From positions 248,001 to 312,000 of the forward strand of contig DUCM01000005.1 in the NCBI GenBank assembly GCA_012959785.1: a DNA stretch of 64,000 nt. Reading direction: 5' to 3'. How positions within the stretch are numbered: position 1 is the stretch's first letter; each line of letters opens with the position of its first letter. The stretch is from Planctomycetota bacterium (lineage in GTDB: Bacteria; Planctomycetota; UBA1135; GCA-002686595). The translations under genes and the position numbers were made by a program. The notes beneath the pieces were generated by a model, which was not told the DNA's origin, searched no databases, and saw nothing but the letters and a program-made list of their open reading frames with translations. Shown in pieces: positions 36,465-45,138 of the stretch.

Positions 36465-37615
36465 TACATTTCCTCCAGGGAGCTGAGGAACGCCCGAAAG
36501 GAGGTCTCTTGCGCGGCCATCTCCACTGCGGGACCTACCATTTTCACGAAAACGCTGACCGAATCGCGGATCACAGCCACGCCGAAGACGCGGTAGTCGC
36601 TGCCCTCGTCACCCATACCCGCGTAGTCCCCCTCGACATCCAGCAGAGGCACCGTGGCACCGAGCACCTCGATGGTTTCTAGTCCCTCGACCTGCGTGGC
36701 GCTCAAGGCCGCGAGGCCCACCTCATTGCGCCAGCGGTTGATGTTGTCCACGAGACCGCCGGCCTGGCCGCCGAGCAGGATCACATAGCACTGCGAAGTG
36801 CCCACGGACAGGTTGACAGCGCGCATGCTTGCCGGGCCCACATTGATCCAGCCGCCGGGTAGGTCAAAGTTCAAGGCACCGCTCTCTCCCGAGCCCTCCT
36901 GAGCCGGGGCCTCGCTTGCGCTCTGGCCACGGTCATCGCCCAGGCGAATCGAAGCGCAAAAAGCGTCGAAGGCTGCTTCTTCCGCCGCGGCCACGGCGGC
37001 CGGCGCGGTGAACTTGAGAAACAGAGTGTAGGCCTCGCCGCCCAGGATCACGCCTCGCAGGTGCCAGTCCGCGCGGCCCTCTCCACCCATGCCGCTGTAG
37101 GTGCCATCGAGATCGACGAGGGGCGCCTCCTGGCCGAGCAACGCCAAGGTCGGCAAGAGCGCAATCTCCCCGTGGGTCTTTGGCGCGAGGCCAATCTGCC
37201 CCCGCCAGCGATTGACATTGTCGTCGAGCCCGCCGCCGCTGCCCTTGAGCAGGATCAAGGAGCAGTCGGCATCGGGATCGCCCCCAGGCTGTAGGCTGGC
37301 GATGCGCATGCCGCTGGCTTCCTGTTCCACCCAGCCTTCGGGAACATCCCATGCCAGGTTCTCGCGCAAGTAGCCCGGGACTGTTTCCTTGTCGCCGGCC
37401 TGCCCCGCTCGGGGGTCTTCCCGAGGGTTTAGGTCCTGCCGCCGGCCGAAACGGTCCTCGGCGCTGGCGCCGGCGTAGACGGTGTCAGTTCGAGCGAGGG
37501 TGCGCTCCTGGGTGACTTCGACCTCTTGAGGTTGCCCGCAAGCTCCCAAGCCGAGGAGTAGGGCAAAGGCGAGCGACACGGGGGACTGGCTCGCTAGTCT
37601 GTTTCTGGGCGACAT
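36464..37615 (-). CDS. lipoprotein with two copies of one domain, encoded in the cytochrome c operon
   Basis: A 383-residue exported lipoprotein: signal ending LLLGLGACGQ, with the lipobox LGAC and the acylated cysteine near residue 27. After a linker come two homologous domains of about 130 residues. Copy 1 has GGGLDDNVNRWRGQIGL, LVDLDGTYSGMG and a trailing helix AAFDAFCASI; copy 2 has GGLVDNINRWRNEVGL, LLDVEGDYAGMG and TSFRAFLSSL. I do not recognise the family. The ATG at 37613-37615 gives a normal signal peptide; upstream extension does not. It lies between the polyprenyl synthase and resB, with a one-base overlap with resB. Confidence 0.75.
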   Translation of the reverse strand: MSPRNRLASQSPVSLAFALLLGLGACGQPQEVEVTQERTLARTDTVYAGASAEDRFGRRQDLNPREDPRAGQAGDKETVPGYLRENLAWDVPEGWVEQEASGMRIASLQPGGDPDADCSLILLKGSGGGLDDNVNRWRGQIGLAPKTHGEIALLPTLALLGQEAPLVDLDGTYSGMGGEGRADWHLRGVILGGEAYTLFLKFTAPAAVAAAEEAAFDAFCASIRLGDDRGQSASEAPAQEGSGESGALNFDLPGGWINVGPASMRAVNLSVGTSQCYVILLGGQAGGLVDNINRWRNEVGLAALSATQVEGLETIEVLGATVPLLDVEGDYAGMGDEGSDYRVFGVAVIRDSVSVFVKMVGPAVEMAAQETSFRAFLSSLEEM

Positions 37616-37665
37616 GGTCAGGGTGAGTAACGACGAGGTTGTGAGGAAGCGTGAGCCCCGAGGGC

Positions 37666-38652
37666 CTACCACTTGCGTTCGAGGATAAACTCCCCGAGCT
37701 GTTCCAGGCTGCGTTTTGCCGGACCCTCTGCCAGGGGCTCGAGGCGCCGCAGAGCGCCTCGGACCAAGTCACCGGCGCGCGCCAGAGCGTACTCGACACC
37801 GGGTTCGAGGTCCGCGACCTCGCGCAGGCGCCCCAGCCGATCGGGCAAGTCCGGGAGGGTGTAGGCGTCGCGAATCGCCGCCCGCTCCTGATGGTCAGCG
37901 GCGGCGTAGGTGCGTAGAACCGGCAGAGTGACCTTGCCATCGTCCACATCGTTGCCCACATTTTTGCCCACCACGGCCTGGTCGCCACAGACATCGAGAC
38001 AGTCGTCGATGATCTGGAAGGCGAGCCCTATTTCCCAACCGAAGGCGCCCATGCTCGCGCCGAGCTCTTCATTCCCGCCAGGGTAGCGCGCACCGAGTTC
38101 GCAAGCCGCGCTGTAGAGGCTGGCCGTTTTCGCCCCGGCGATGCGCTCGTACCCTTCCTGGGTCATCTCGAAGTCGTAGCGCCGGGCAGCCTGCTCGATC
38201 TCCCCCACGCACAACTTGCGCGTGGTGTCCGAGAGCAGACGGCTGCAAAGCCGAGAAGAGAGGGTGGTGGAGAGGCTGAAAGCCCGGGCGTACAGAAAGT
38301 CCCCCAGGAGCACGGCCACCTGGTTGTCCCAGCGCTCGTTGACGCAGGCTACCCGGCGGCGCACCGTGGCTCCGTCGAGGACATCGTCGTGGACCAGGGT
38401 CGCGAGGTGGATCATCTCCACCACCGCCGCCACCGTGGGGTGTTCACTGGTGTAAGCGCCGTGGGCGCGGCCCACGAGCATCACCAGAGTCCCGCGCAGT
38501 TGTTTGCCGCGAAAGCGACTGATGTGGTCGGTCATATCGCCCACGGCAGCGCTGTCTTCGGTTAGCTGTTCGAGCTGGCAGGCACGCATTTCTGCCAGGC
38601 CGTCATGCACCGGGGCGCTGAGCTCCGCCAGGCGTCCTCGGGCGGGGCTCAC
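37666..38652 (-). CDS. trans-polyprenyl diphosphate synthase (quinone side chain type)
   Basis: A 328-residue prenyltransferase that extends isoprenyl diphosphates. The first aspartate-rich motif is DDVLD (D89, D90, D93) in ATLVHDDVLDGATVRRR, the second DDCLD (D216, D217, D220) in FQIIDDCLD. In this family the length and the residues before the first motif (MIHLATLV) fit octaprenyl/heptaprenyl-type synthases (IspB/HepT) making quinone tails, although product length cannot be read by eye. The start overlaps mobA by four bases. The neighbouring genes for cytochrome c assembly support a respiratory role. Confidence 0.9.
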   Translation of the reverse strand: MSPARGRLAELSAPVHDGLAEMRACQLEQLTEDSAAVGDMTDHISRFRGKQLRGTLVMLVGRAHGAYTSEHPTVAAVVEMIHLATLVHDDVLDGATVRRRVACVNERWDNQVAVLLGDFLYARAFSLSTTLSSRLCSRLLSDTTRKLCVGEIEQAARRYDFEMTQEGYERIAGAKTASLYSAACELGARYPGGNEELGASMGAFGWEIGLAFQIIDDCLDVCGDQAVVGKNVGNDVDDGKVTLPVLRTYAAADHQERAAIRDAYTLPDLPDRLGRLREVADLEPGVEYALARAGDLVRGALRRLEPLAEGPAKRSLEQLGEFILERKW

Positions 38653-39344
38653 TGATTGTCTCCCTGGCCCCAGCCCTGGCGTTCGACATCGAACTCAAGG
38701 CGCGTGTTCAAGTTCAAGGCGCAATCCGCTCCTCGCAACTCGCGCCCCAACTCGCCCTCGTTCAGGGTCCCAACCTGCAAGGAATCGTCCACAAAACTCG
38801 TCACCCGGCGCTTGCCGCTCGCGAAGGCGGCGCGCATCACGGGCACGCAGCGCCGCGAGTAGACCGCGCACAGAGGTTCGACTCCGCGTTCGCTCTCGAA
38901 CCAGCAGACGTCGAGTTCCTCGCGGGCGGCGCGGTGCGCAAGGGCCAAGAACAGGTCCCGACAAACCCGCGGCATGTCGCAGGCCACCACCAAGGCGCGT
39001 TCTTCCCTCGCTGTTTCGAGGGCTGCGACGATCCCCGCCAGGGGACCCCCGTCGGCACAGCCATCCAGCACCAAGCGCAGGCCACGGTTCTTGTAGCGCT
39101 CGTGGGGTCCGCAGGCCAGCAACACCTCGCTGCAAACGCTCGCGACCTCGCTCAGAACGCGATCGAGCATTCGTTCGCCACCGAGTTCGAGTTCGGCCTT
39201 GTCCCTGCCCATGCGTCGACTCTGGCCCCCGCACAGGATCACCCCTGAAAGGGGCGCGAGTTCACGAGGAGCCACGGCGCGGCCCAAAGAGACTCCGGGG
39301 GCCGGGCGGGCTGCCCGGAGTGGGATGGGCCGAGTGAATGTCAC
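38649..39344 (-). CDS. mobA: molybdenum cofactor guanylyltransferase MobA-like
   Basis: A 231-residue nucleotidyltransferase. The diagnostic N-terminal loop is GVILCGGQSRRMGRDKAEL (about 34-52), followed by DGGPLAGIVAALE and ALVVACDMPRV (the metal-binding CDMP). MobA attaches GMP to molybdopterin for Tat-exported molybdoenzymes. The start is GTG inside a four-base overlap with tatA; about 30 residues before the family core are basic and may be non-native, with internal starts possible. The alternative of another GlmU/IspD-type transferase is less likely given the RRMGRDK signature. Confidence 0.85.
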   Translation of the reverse strand: MTFTRPIPLRAARPAPGVSLGRAVAPRELAPLSGVILCGGQSRRMGRDKAELELGGERMLDRVLSEVASVCSEVLLACGPHERYKNRGLRLVLDGCADGGPLAGIVAALETAREERALVVACDMPRVCRDLFLALAHRAAREELDVCWFESERGVEPLCAVYSRRCVPVMRAAFASGKRRVTSFVDDSLQVGTLNEGELGRELRGADCALNLNTRLEFDVERQGWGQGDNQ

Positions 39345-39553
39345 TGGGAGTCCGGATCGCCGTCGCCCTCAGTCTCGCCCTCGGCGAGTTCCTTGGCGCG
39401 CTCGCCTTCCTCGGAGAGCCCTTTCTTGAACTGGTTCACGCTGGAGCCCATGGCCCGCGCGAGTTCAGGGAGTTTTTTGGCGCCGAACAACACCACGACG
39501 ATCAGGAGTATCGGCCACAGCTCGCTGATGCTTGGAATCGCAACGAACAACAT
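39341..39553 (-). CDS. tatA: twin-arginine translocation protein TatA/TatE
   Basis: A 70-residue protein: a short exported end, one membrane helix (SELWPILLIVVVLFG), the FGAKKLPELARAMGSS hinge and amphipathic helix, then an acidic tail (EGETEGDGDPDSQ). This is the canonical TatA architecture; it polymerises to export folded, cofactor-bearing proteins. A GAGG lies seven bases before the ATG. It is the first gene of the long minus-strand run down to serS. No tatB or tatC is present in the window. Confidence 0.93.
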   Translation of the reverse strand: MLFVAIPSISELWPILLIVVVLFGAKKLPELARAMGSSVNQFKKGLSEEGERAKELAEGETEGDGDPDSQ

Positions 39554-39823
39554 GGAACTACCTCGGAGCGGGCCGGAAGGGCCCTCGCTGAAGACTAGGG
39601 GACGGGAACCAGGAGACGGAAACCATGGGGCGGAAGAGGGTACGCGAAAACTAGCAGGCGGATATTCGCAGGCAATGAGCAGCAGCAGGTCCGAGCCAGA
39701 GGAAGGGGCGCGCGCTTACGGAGCCCGGGGCCCTGCTTGCTGGGTCCATCCTAAGCCATGGCGGGGCTTCTTTGATGCCGCCTTGGGATGCTTTTTGTCC
39801 CGTCCAGGACGGCTGCGAGCAGG
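39554..39823 (-). other. intergenic region upstream of tatA
   Basis: About 270 bases separating tatA from the 3' end of the MnmC-like gene, both on the minus strand. It should hold the promoter of the tatA-led operon. I saw only weak promoter-like pairs. A small stem CCGTC-CAG-GACGG near 39814 lies just beyond the MnmC-like stop and could help end that transcript, although no T-run follows on the minus strand. Confidence 0.4.
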
Positions 39824-40678
39824 TTACCCTCCTCCCTGCGATCCTGGCGACGCCCGCCTACGACTCGTGCCGTAGATCTCTGGGCCTCGTAGCTCGCGGA
39901 CTCGGCGCGCAATGCGGCGTTCGACCTTGGGGGAAAAGGGCACCGGAGAACCGCCCGCCGGGCCCCCTCGCATGAGAGCCAAGGTCCCCTCGGCCTTGCC
40001 CCCCACCCGCGGAGCGGGTCCCACGCGCCAACCGGCGGCGGCCAGTCCGGCGCGCACGCGGGTGGCGGCACTGTACGTGGAAAGCCGAGCCCCGGGCGCA
40101 GCCAGGCGCGCGAGCTCGGTGAAAAAATCGAGAGACCACAAGTCGGGCTCCAGGCGCGGCGAGAAGGGGTCCAGGAAAAAGGCCTCGAAGGGCTCCGCGG
40201 TCGAGAGCTCCGCAACACGATCCCGGGCGTCACCCAGCCAGAGCACCAGGTGAGCCCTCGGCGCGATTTCCTGGCGCTCCCCAGGAGCAGCGGCGAGGGC
40301 CGCGGCCAGAGCCCGGTGCACCAGTTCCAGGGCGGGGCCTTGAGACTCCTGGCGCTGCAAGGCGAAGGCGCTTTCCAGGACGGCGCGAGAATTTTCGAGG
40401 GTCACGAACTCCAGGGCCGGCCGCTCCTCAGCGGGCATCTGTTCGCGCTCCTCCAGGGCCGCAGCCATGTTCCAACCCAGACCCGTGCCGATGTCGAGCA
40501 CGCGCCGCGGGCGATCGACATGAACACCGGCCCTGGCTGCCAGGAGCTCGCAGCCGCGCACGAAGCGTTGCACCGATTCGAGTCGCGCACCGGCCCCGGA
40601 ATGGCAGCTTTCGCCGTGCACGGGGTGGGCCAGGGTCAAACTACCGTCGTCGGTGACGACCGTACGCCAATCAACCAT
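39824..40678 (-). CDS. MnmC-like (DUF752) SAM-dependent methyltransferase
   Basis: A 284-residue protein from the ATG at 40676-40678; the frame is open further upstream but that part overlaps the kinase gene and is not methyltransferase-like. It has the SAM loop RVLDIGTGLGWN and the DUF752 signature AFFLDPFSPRLEPDLWSLDFFTELARLAAPGARLSTYSAA..VRAGLAAAGWRV in abbreviated form. In MnmC this domain performs the last methylation of mnm5s2U34 in tRNA wobble positions. The C-terminal FAD oxidoreductase domain of E. coli MnmC is absent, so this is the stand-alone (MnmM/MnmD-like) arrangement. It overlaps the kinase stop by eight bases. Confidence 0.82.
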   Translation of the reverse strand: MVDWRTVVTDDGSLTLAHPVHGESCHSGAGARLESVQRFVRGCELLAARAGVHVDRPRRVLDIGTGLGWNMAAALEEREQMPAEERPALEFVTLENSRAVLESAFALQRQESQGPALELVHRALAAALAAAPGERQEIAPRAHLVLWLGDARDRVAELSTAEPFEAFFLDPFSPRLEPDLWSLDFFTELARLAAPGARLSTYSAATRVRAGLAAAGWRVGPAPRVGGKAEGTLALMRGGPAGGSPVPFSPKVERRIARRVRELRGPEIYGTSRRRASPGSQGGG

Positions 40679-43600
40679 CGGCTCGGCCTGCAAGGGCTGC
40701 CTCGAGTTCCGCCGTGAGCCCGGTGAGCTCGAGGGCGGCGGGCTCACCTGAAGCCCATTCGTGGGCCAGCTCCAGGGAGTCTTGCGCCGCGGTGAACTCG
40801 CCCTGTTGCGCCTGCGCCAGACCGACGAACAATTCGTCCAGCGCCCGCCGGCGGCCCGCCTTGCGAGCGGCGGCGAATTGTTCGAGAGCTGCTTGCGGCG
40901 CGCCCAGGCGCAATTCGAGGGCCCCCCTGAGGGCCATGGCCTGGGCCACGGGATCCTCAATCACCAGCCAGCCCTCCAGCCATGTGCCGAGTTGGCGCAG
41001 CTCGCGCTCTCCGGTGGCAGCAAGGAGCAAGTGCGGCCAGGCCACCTGCGCGCAGTAGTCGAGGTCGTCGCGCAGGTGCTCCAGATTGAGCAACGCTCGT
41101 TCGACGACCGCACTCTCGAGTTGCTGATCCCCAAGCAGCGCCCTACCCACGAGATCAGGAGCGCACAAAGAAGCAAACAAGCCATCGAGTACGCGCCTCG
41201 CGCCCCGCTCGATGTGGCGCTCTTCCTGCAGGTTAGCGTAGCGCTCCTGCTTTCCCGCCGACTCCCAGACGGCCAGGCCAAAGTCGCGACCGCAGGCCAC
41301 CAGGCGCTCACCGTTGGGGCTGAACTCCAGATCCAGCACAGTCCCTTGCACACCCTCCAAGCTGATCAAGAGCGCCCCCTCGTCCACGCTCCACAAATAC
41401 ACCTCACCCAGGTCGCCGCCGGAAGCCAGGCGCGTGCCATCGGGGGAGAAGGTGATGCACTGCACCGAATTGCGGTGGCCTTCGAGGGTAAAGAGCTCCT
41501 CGAGATCCTCGCCGCCAAAGATTTTGAGGGTCTGATCCTTGGAAGCTGTGACCAGGAGACTCCCGTCGGGGCTGAAGGCCACGGCGGTCAGGCTTGCGTC
41601 GTGGATGCCCCGAGCGGAGCGCAGAAGCTTGCCGCTGCGCGCATCCCAAAGCCTGAGGTCCTCGTTCCTGTCCACCGTGGCCACCCGCGTACCATCGGGG
41701 GAGAGATCCAGGCTGCGCACGGCGAACTGCCCTCTGTTCTCTCCGGCGGCGATGGTGACATCGGGGTGGTCGCCGCGGAGGTCGATAACCCGAGCCTGGA
41801 GCCCGCCTCCGCCCAGAGCCAAGATGCGCGAGTCGGCACTAAAGGCCAGCTGGCGGGCCCCCTTGTCAAGCCCCTCGACTCGGCGCAGGATTTCGCCCGT
41901 TTGAAAATTGAACACGAGCACCGTGCGGTCCCCGAGGCTCAGGGCCAGGAGCTTGCCATCGGGGCTCAGCACACGAGCCAGGCGAAAGGACTCCGGGCTC
42001 ACAGCCGCATCGATCCAGTCCGGCGCGGGCAGCACCCGATGAGCGTCGAGATCCAGGGCGAAGCCTCGCCTCGAGGGGGTCACGTGCACGCGGCGGCCGT
42101 CGGGGTCGAAGCAGATGCCGGTCAGTCCTCGCCGAACATCGATCAGGGTCAAGGCCGGATTCCATTCAAGGTCCCAGAAGCGCATGGTTTCATCCAAAGA
42201 GGCCGAGACCAGGATCTGGCTATCCCCAAGCAGAACCAGATCCTGCACCGAGCCGGCGTGGCCCGTGATGACTCGCAGCTCACGGCCGCTGGATGCCTCC
42301 CAGGAACGAATCGTGGCGTCCGCGCCGCCGGAGATCAGGGTCTGGCCGTCCTCCGAAAAGATAGCCGCGAGTACAGCCCCGTCGTGTCCACGCATCATGG
42401 CTTGCAGGGATCCCTCAGCCATATCCCAGACCGCCAGACTGCCCGCTTCGGAAGCGCTCAAGAGGCGGCGACCATCGGCGCTGATATCCACGGCGCGGAT
42501 GGCCAATCCAGGAACATGGGCGCTCAAGCGCAGGATCTCCTCGCCACTGGCCAGGTCCCAGGCAAGGGTCCGGCCATCTGCCGTGCCCGCCGCCGCCAAC
42601 GCGCCATCGGGGCTGAGCGCCAGGGAAACCAACTCGCCGCGCAAGGCACCGCCGCCCAACACCCTGCGTCGGTCCAGGACGACCCGGTTGTAGATGAAAC
42701 TGGAGAGCAACTCCCAGCTGGCCACATCGAACACCTGCCCGACACCGCCGCGAGAAATCGTCACTAGTCGACGGCCATCGGCGCTGAGAACCAGATCGCT
42801 GATCTCTTCGGGACCATCAGCGCTCGCCTCAAAGGAACCCAGCTGTGTGCCAGATAGGCCGTCGAAGGCTTGAGCTGCGGCCCGCACGCCATTGGCGACC
42901 ACGGCCAAATCGCCGCTGGGGCTCAAGTCACACGAAAGCCGCCGCCTGGTCTGCGATAGATCCAGAGCATGGAAACCCACGGCGGTGCCGATTTCCAGCA
43001 CCATGCGCCGCGAGTCGGCCAGCCAAATGCGAGCCGGAAGACCAAAGCCATAGCTCAAAAAACGACTGCCGTCGGCCGAGATAGCCAGCTTTTCGATGCC
43101 CCGTTCCTGGACGATGGGGGTGCCCACGCTGGCGTCGGTAGCGAGGCGTAGATGGTCCCACTCCCAGCCGCGCAGGCGCGCGGAACACTTGTCGAGGTGT
43201 CGGCGGGCCTCGTCGTTGGCGTTCAAACGCAAACTGTAGGCCGCCGCCGTGAGGCTGGAGCGATAGGCAAGGCTCAGGGCGCGGCCTTCGCTCTCACGGG
43301 CACTTACGGCGCTCTGGGTGGCGCGCTCGGTGGCCAGCAGCGCCTTGCGTTCGTTGGCGCGGGCCTCGCTGGTGGCGAGCCTCGCGCGTTCAGCCTCGCG
43401 GGATAGACTCTGCTCGCCAGCCCGGAGTTCCTCCAGGCTGGCGGTCAATTCCTGCTGGGCCTGGTCGCGCTCCGTATTGGCCGCCCTCGAAATGGTCTGC
43501 TGTTCTTCCAGGCTCGTCAGGTTGCGCTTCTGTATCCAGATGAACAGCAACACGCTGGCCATGCTCAGGACCAGGATGGCGATCAGGGCACCGGTGGTGG

Positions 43601-45089
43601 CTTTGTTGCGTTCCATCCACTTGCGCATCTCGTAAAGCAGCCCGCTTGTGTAGGCCGCCACACCGCGCCCCTCGACCCAAGCCCGCAGGTCTTCGCCGAC
43701 TTGCTGCACCTCTCCGTAGCGTTTGGCGCTGTCGCGCTCCATAGCCTTGGCGCAGATGGCCGCCAGCTCCTCGTTCACATCCGGATTGAGCTGTCGCAAG
43801 GGCCAGGGCGGCCCGCTGCGCACGGCATCGAGGATGGTGTGGGCTGTGACCTTCTCCCCCAGAGGTTCGTAGGGCATGTGCCCCGAAAGCAGGTGGTACA
43901 GCATGGCCCCGATGGCGTACACATCGGAGCGCGGCCCGACCTGGCTCAAATCGCCGCGGGCCTGCTCGGGAGCCATGTAGGCCGGGGTGCCCACCACATC
44001 GCCATCGAGAGTCCTCTGCGCCGAACCGGTGCTGGAACTGCCCTCGCTGCGGTCGGTCTTCACAGCTCGCGTGCCTACGCTGCCATCGTCCTTGGTGGAC
44101 TCGTCCTCGGTGGGCTCCTCGCCAGCCGTTTCGCCGGTCTCCTCGCTGGAATCAGCGGCCGATTCTTCCCGGGATTCCAAGCCAGCGGGCTGCGGTCCTT
44201 CCAGGGTCTCAGTCCCCACAACCTTGGCCAAGCCCCAATCCATGACGAAGGCCTCACCAAAGCTTCCCACCATGATGTTGCCCGGTTTCAGGTCGCGGTG
44301 CACCACGCCTTTGGCGTGGGCGTAAGCCATGGCCTCGCAAACGCGCACCATCACGCCCACCACCCGGCGCAGATTCCAGCCCTCGTGTTCGAGGCGCGCG
44401 AACTCGAAGATCTGCCGCAAGTCAAAACCGTTGACGAGTTGCATCGTGTAGAAGACATGGCCCTGGTCATCGATGCCAATGTCGTGGACCGGCACGATAC
44501 CGGGGTGGTCGAGCTGGCCGGTGATCTGGGCTTCCTCGAGAAAGCGCGACAAGCGCCGTTCGATCCGGCCCTCGCTTTCGTCGGTGTCCTTTCCAGGGCG
44601 CTTCGCCAGGACCATCTTCATGGCCAGGGTGCGCCGCAACTCGCCGTCCCAGACCTCGATGATGGCTCCCATGCCACCGCGCGCGATCTCGCGCCGGGGT
44701 TCGTAGCGCTGTGCTCCTGTGGCGCCCTTCTGGAAGCGACGCATGATCTGCTCGTGCCCGGAACCCCTGGATGCACCGCTCTGCCCGCTGCGGCCAACAT
44801 CGGAGAGGGTTATCTGGGGGTCGACAGTGGGGCCGTGCTGTGCGCGCAGGCGCTCGGAAAAGGACGCCGCCGGGCCCAGGCGGTCGAGGATGGCGCTAAC
44901 CCGCTGGTACTCGCCAAACAGCGCCTCGAGCTCCGCGGTCAAGGCGCCCTGACCCTCGAGGTAGACTGTCCAGTCCAGGGCAGAATCCAAATCCCGTTGG
45001 CGCAGGTACTCAACGAAGGCATCGATTGCCGCCGAGCTGGGCGGTTGCGGTCGAGGCAGGTCCTGGGTGGGCTCCGGAGTCATGGCCAT
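40671..45089 (-). CDS. Ser/Thr protein kinase with transmembrane helix and WD40 repeats
   Basis: A 1472-residue planctomycete-style receptor kinase. The kinase domain shows the glycine loop IARGGMGAI (135-143), K158 in AMKMV, HRDLKPGN (264-271), a DWG in place of DFG (284-286), and GTPAYMAPEQ (367-376). Between DWG and GTPAYM lies an insertion of about 75 residues very rich in Glu, Ser and Thr. A membrane helix (about 499-519) precedes a coiled coil (520-600) and then about a dozen WD40 repeats (about 640-1240), many with SPDG before the repeat turn. The last 200 residues are helical and TPR-like. It should sense through the propeller and phosphorylate cytoplasmic partners. It is 49 bases from the upstream di-haem gene. 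Confidence 0.92.
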   Translation of the reverse strand: MAMTPEPTQDLPRPQPPSSAAIDAFVEYLRQRDLDSALDWTVYLEGQGALTAELEALFGEYQRVSAILDRLGPAASFSERLRAQHGPTVDPQITLSDVGRSGQSGASRGSGHEQIMRRFQKGATGAQRYEPRREIARGGMGAIIEVWDGELRRTLAMKMVLAKRPGKDTDESEGRIERRLSRFLEEAQITGQLDHPGIVPVHDIGIDDQGHVFYTMQLVNGFDLRQIFEFARLEHEGWNLRRVVGVMVRVCEAMAYAHAKGVVHRDLKPGNIMVGSFGEAFVMDWGLAKVVGTETLEGPQPAGLESREESAADSSEETGETAGEEPTEDESTKDDGSVGTRAVKTDRSEGSSSTGSAQRTLDGDVVGTPAYMAPEQARGDLSQVGPRSDVYAIGAMLYHLLSGHMPYEPLGEKVTAHTILDAVRSGPPWPLRQLNPDVNEELAAICAKAMERDSAKRYGEVQQVGEDLRAWVEGRGVAAYTSGLLYEMRKWMERNKATTGALIAILVLSMASVLLFIWIQKRNLTSLEEQQTISRAANTERDQAQQELTASLEELRAGEQSLSREAERARLATSEARANERKALLATERATQSAVSARESEGRALSLAYRSSLTAAAYSLRLNANDEARRHLDKCSARLRGWEWDHLRLATDASVGTPIVQERGIEKLAISADGSRFLSYGFGLPARIWLADSRRMVLEIGTAVGFHALDLSQTRRRLSCDLSPSGDLAVVANGVRAAAQAFDGLSGTQLGSFEASADGPEEISDLVLSADGRRLVTISRGGVGQVFDVASWELLSSFIYNRVVLDRRRVLGGGALRGELVSLALSPDGALAAAGTADGRTLAWDLASGEEILRLSAHVPGLAIRAVDISADGRRLLSASEAGSLAVWDMAEGSLQAMMRGHDGAVLAAIFSEDGQTLISGGADATIRSWEASSGRELRVITGHAGSVQDLVLLGDSQILVSASLDETMRFWDLEWNPALTLIDVRRGLTGICFDPDGRRVHVTPSRRGFALDLDAHRVLPAPDWIDAAVSPESFRLARVLSPDGKLLALSLGDRTVLVFNFQTGEILRRVEGLDKGARQLAFSADSRILALGGGGLQARVIDLRGDHPDVTIAAGENRGQFAVRSLDLSPDGTRVATVDRNEDLRLWDARSGKLLRSARGIHDASLTAVAFSPDGSLLVTASKDQTLKIFGGEDLEELFTLEGHRNSVQCITFSPDGTRLASGGDLGEVYLWSVDEGALLISLEGVQGTVLDLEFSPNGERLVACGRDFGLAVWESAGKQERYANLQEERHIERGARRVLDGLFASLCAPDLVGRALLGDQQLESAVVERALLNLEHLRDDLDYCAQVAWPHLLLAATGERELRQLGTWLEGWLVIEDPVAQAMALRGALELRLGAPQAALEQFAAARKAGRRRALDELFVGLAQAQQGEFTAAQDSLELAHEWASGEPAALELTGLTAELEAALAGRADG

Positions 45090-45138
45090 GGGACGACGCG
45101 GGCCCCCTTAGGTCCGGCGCGCGCCAGAACAGGAGAGC

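Noticed and set aside
40761-42767. 668-residue plus-strand frame opposite the WD40 region of the kinase
   Set aside because: The WD40 repeats are evident on the minus strand; the opposite frame has repeat-derived bias only.
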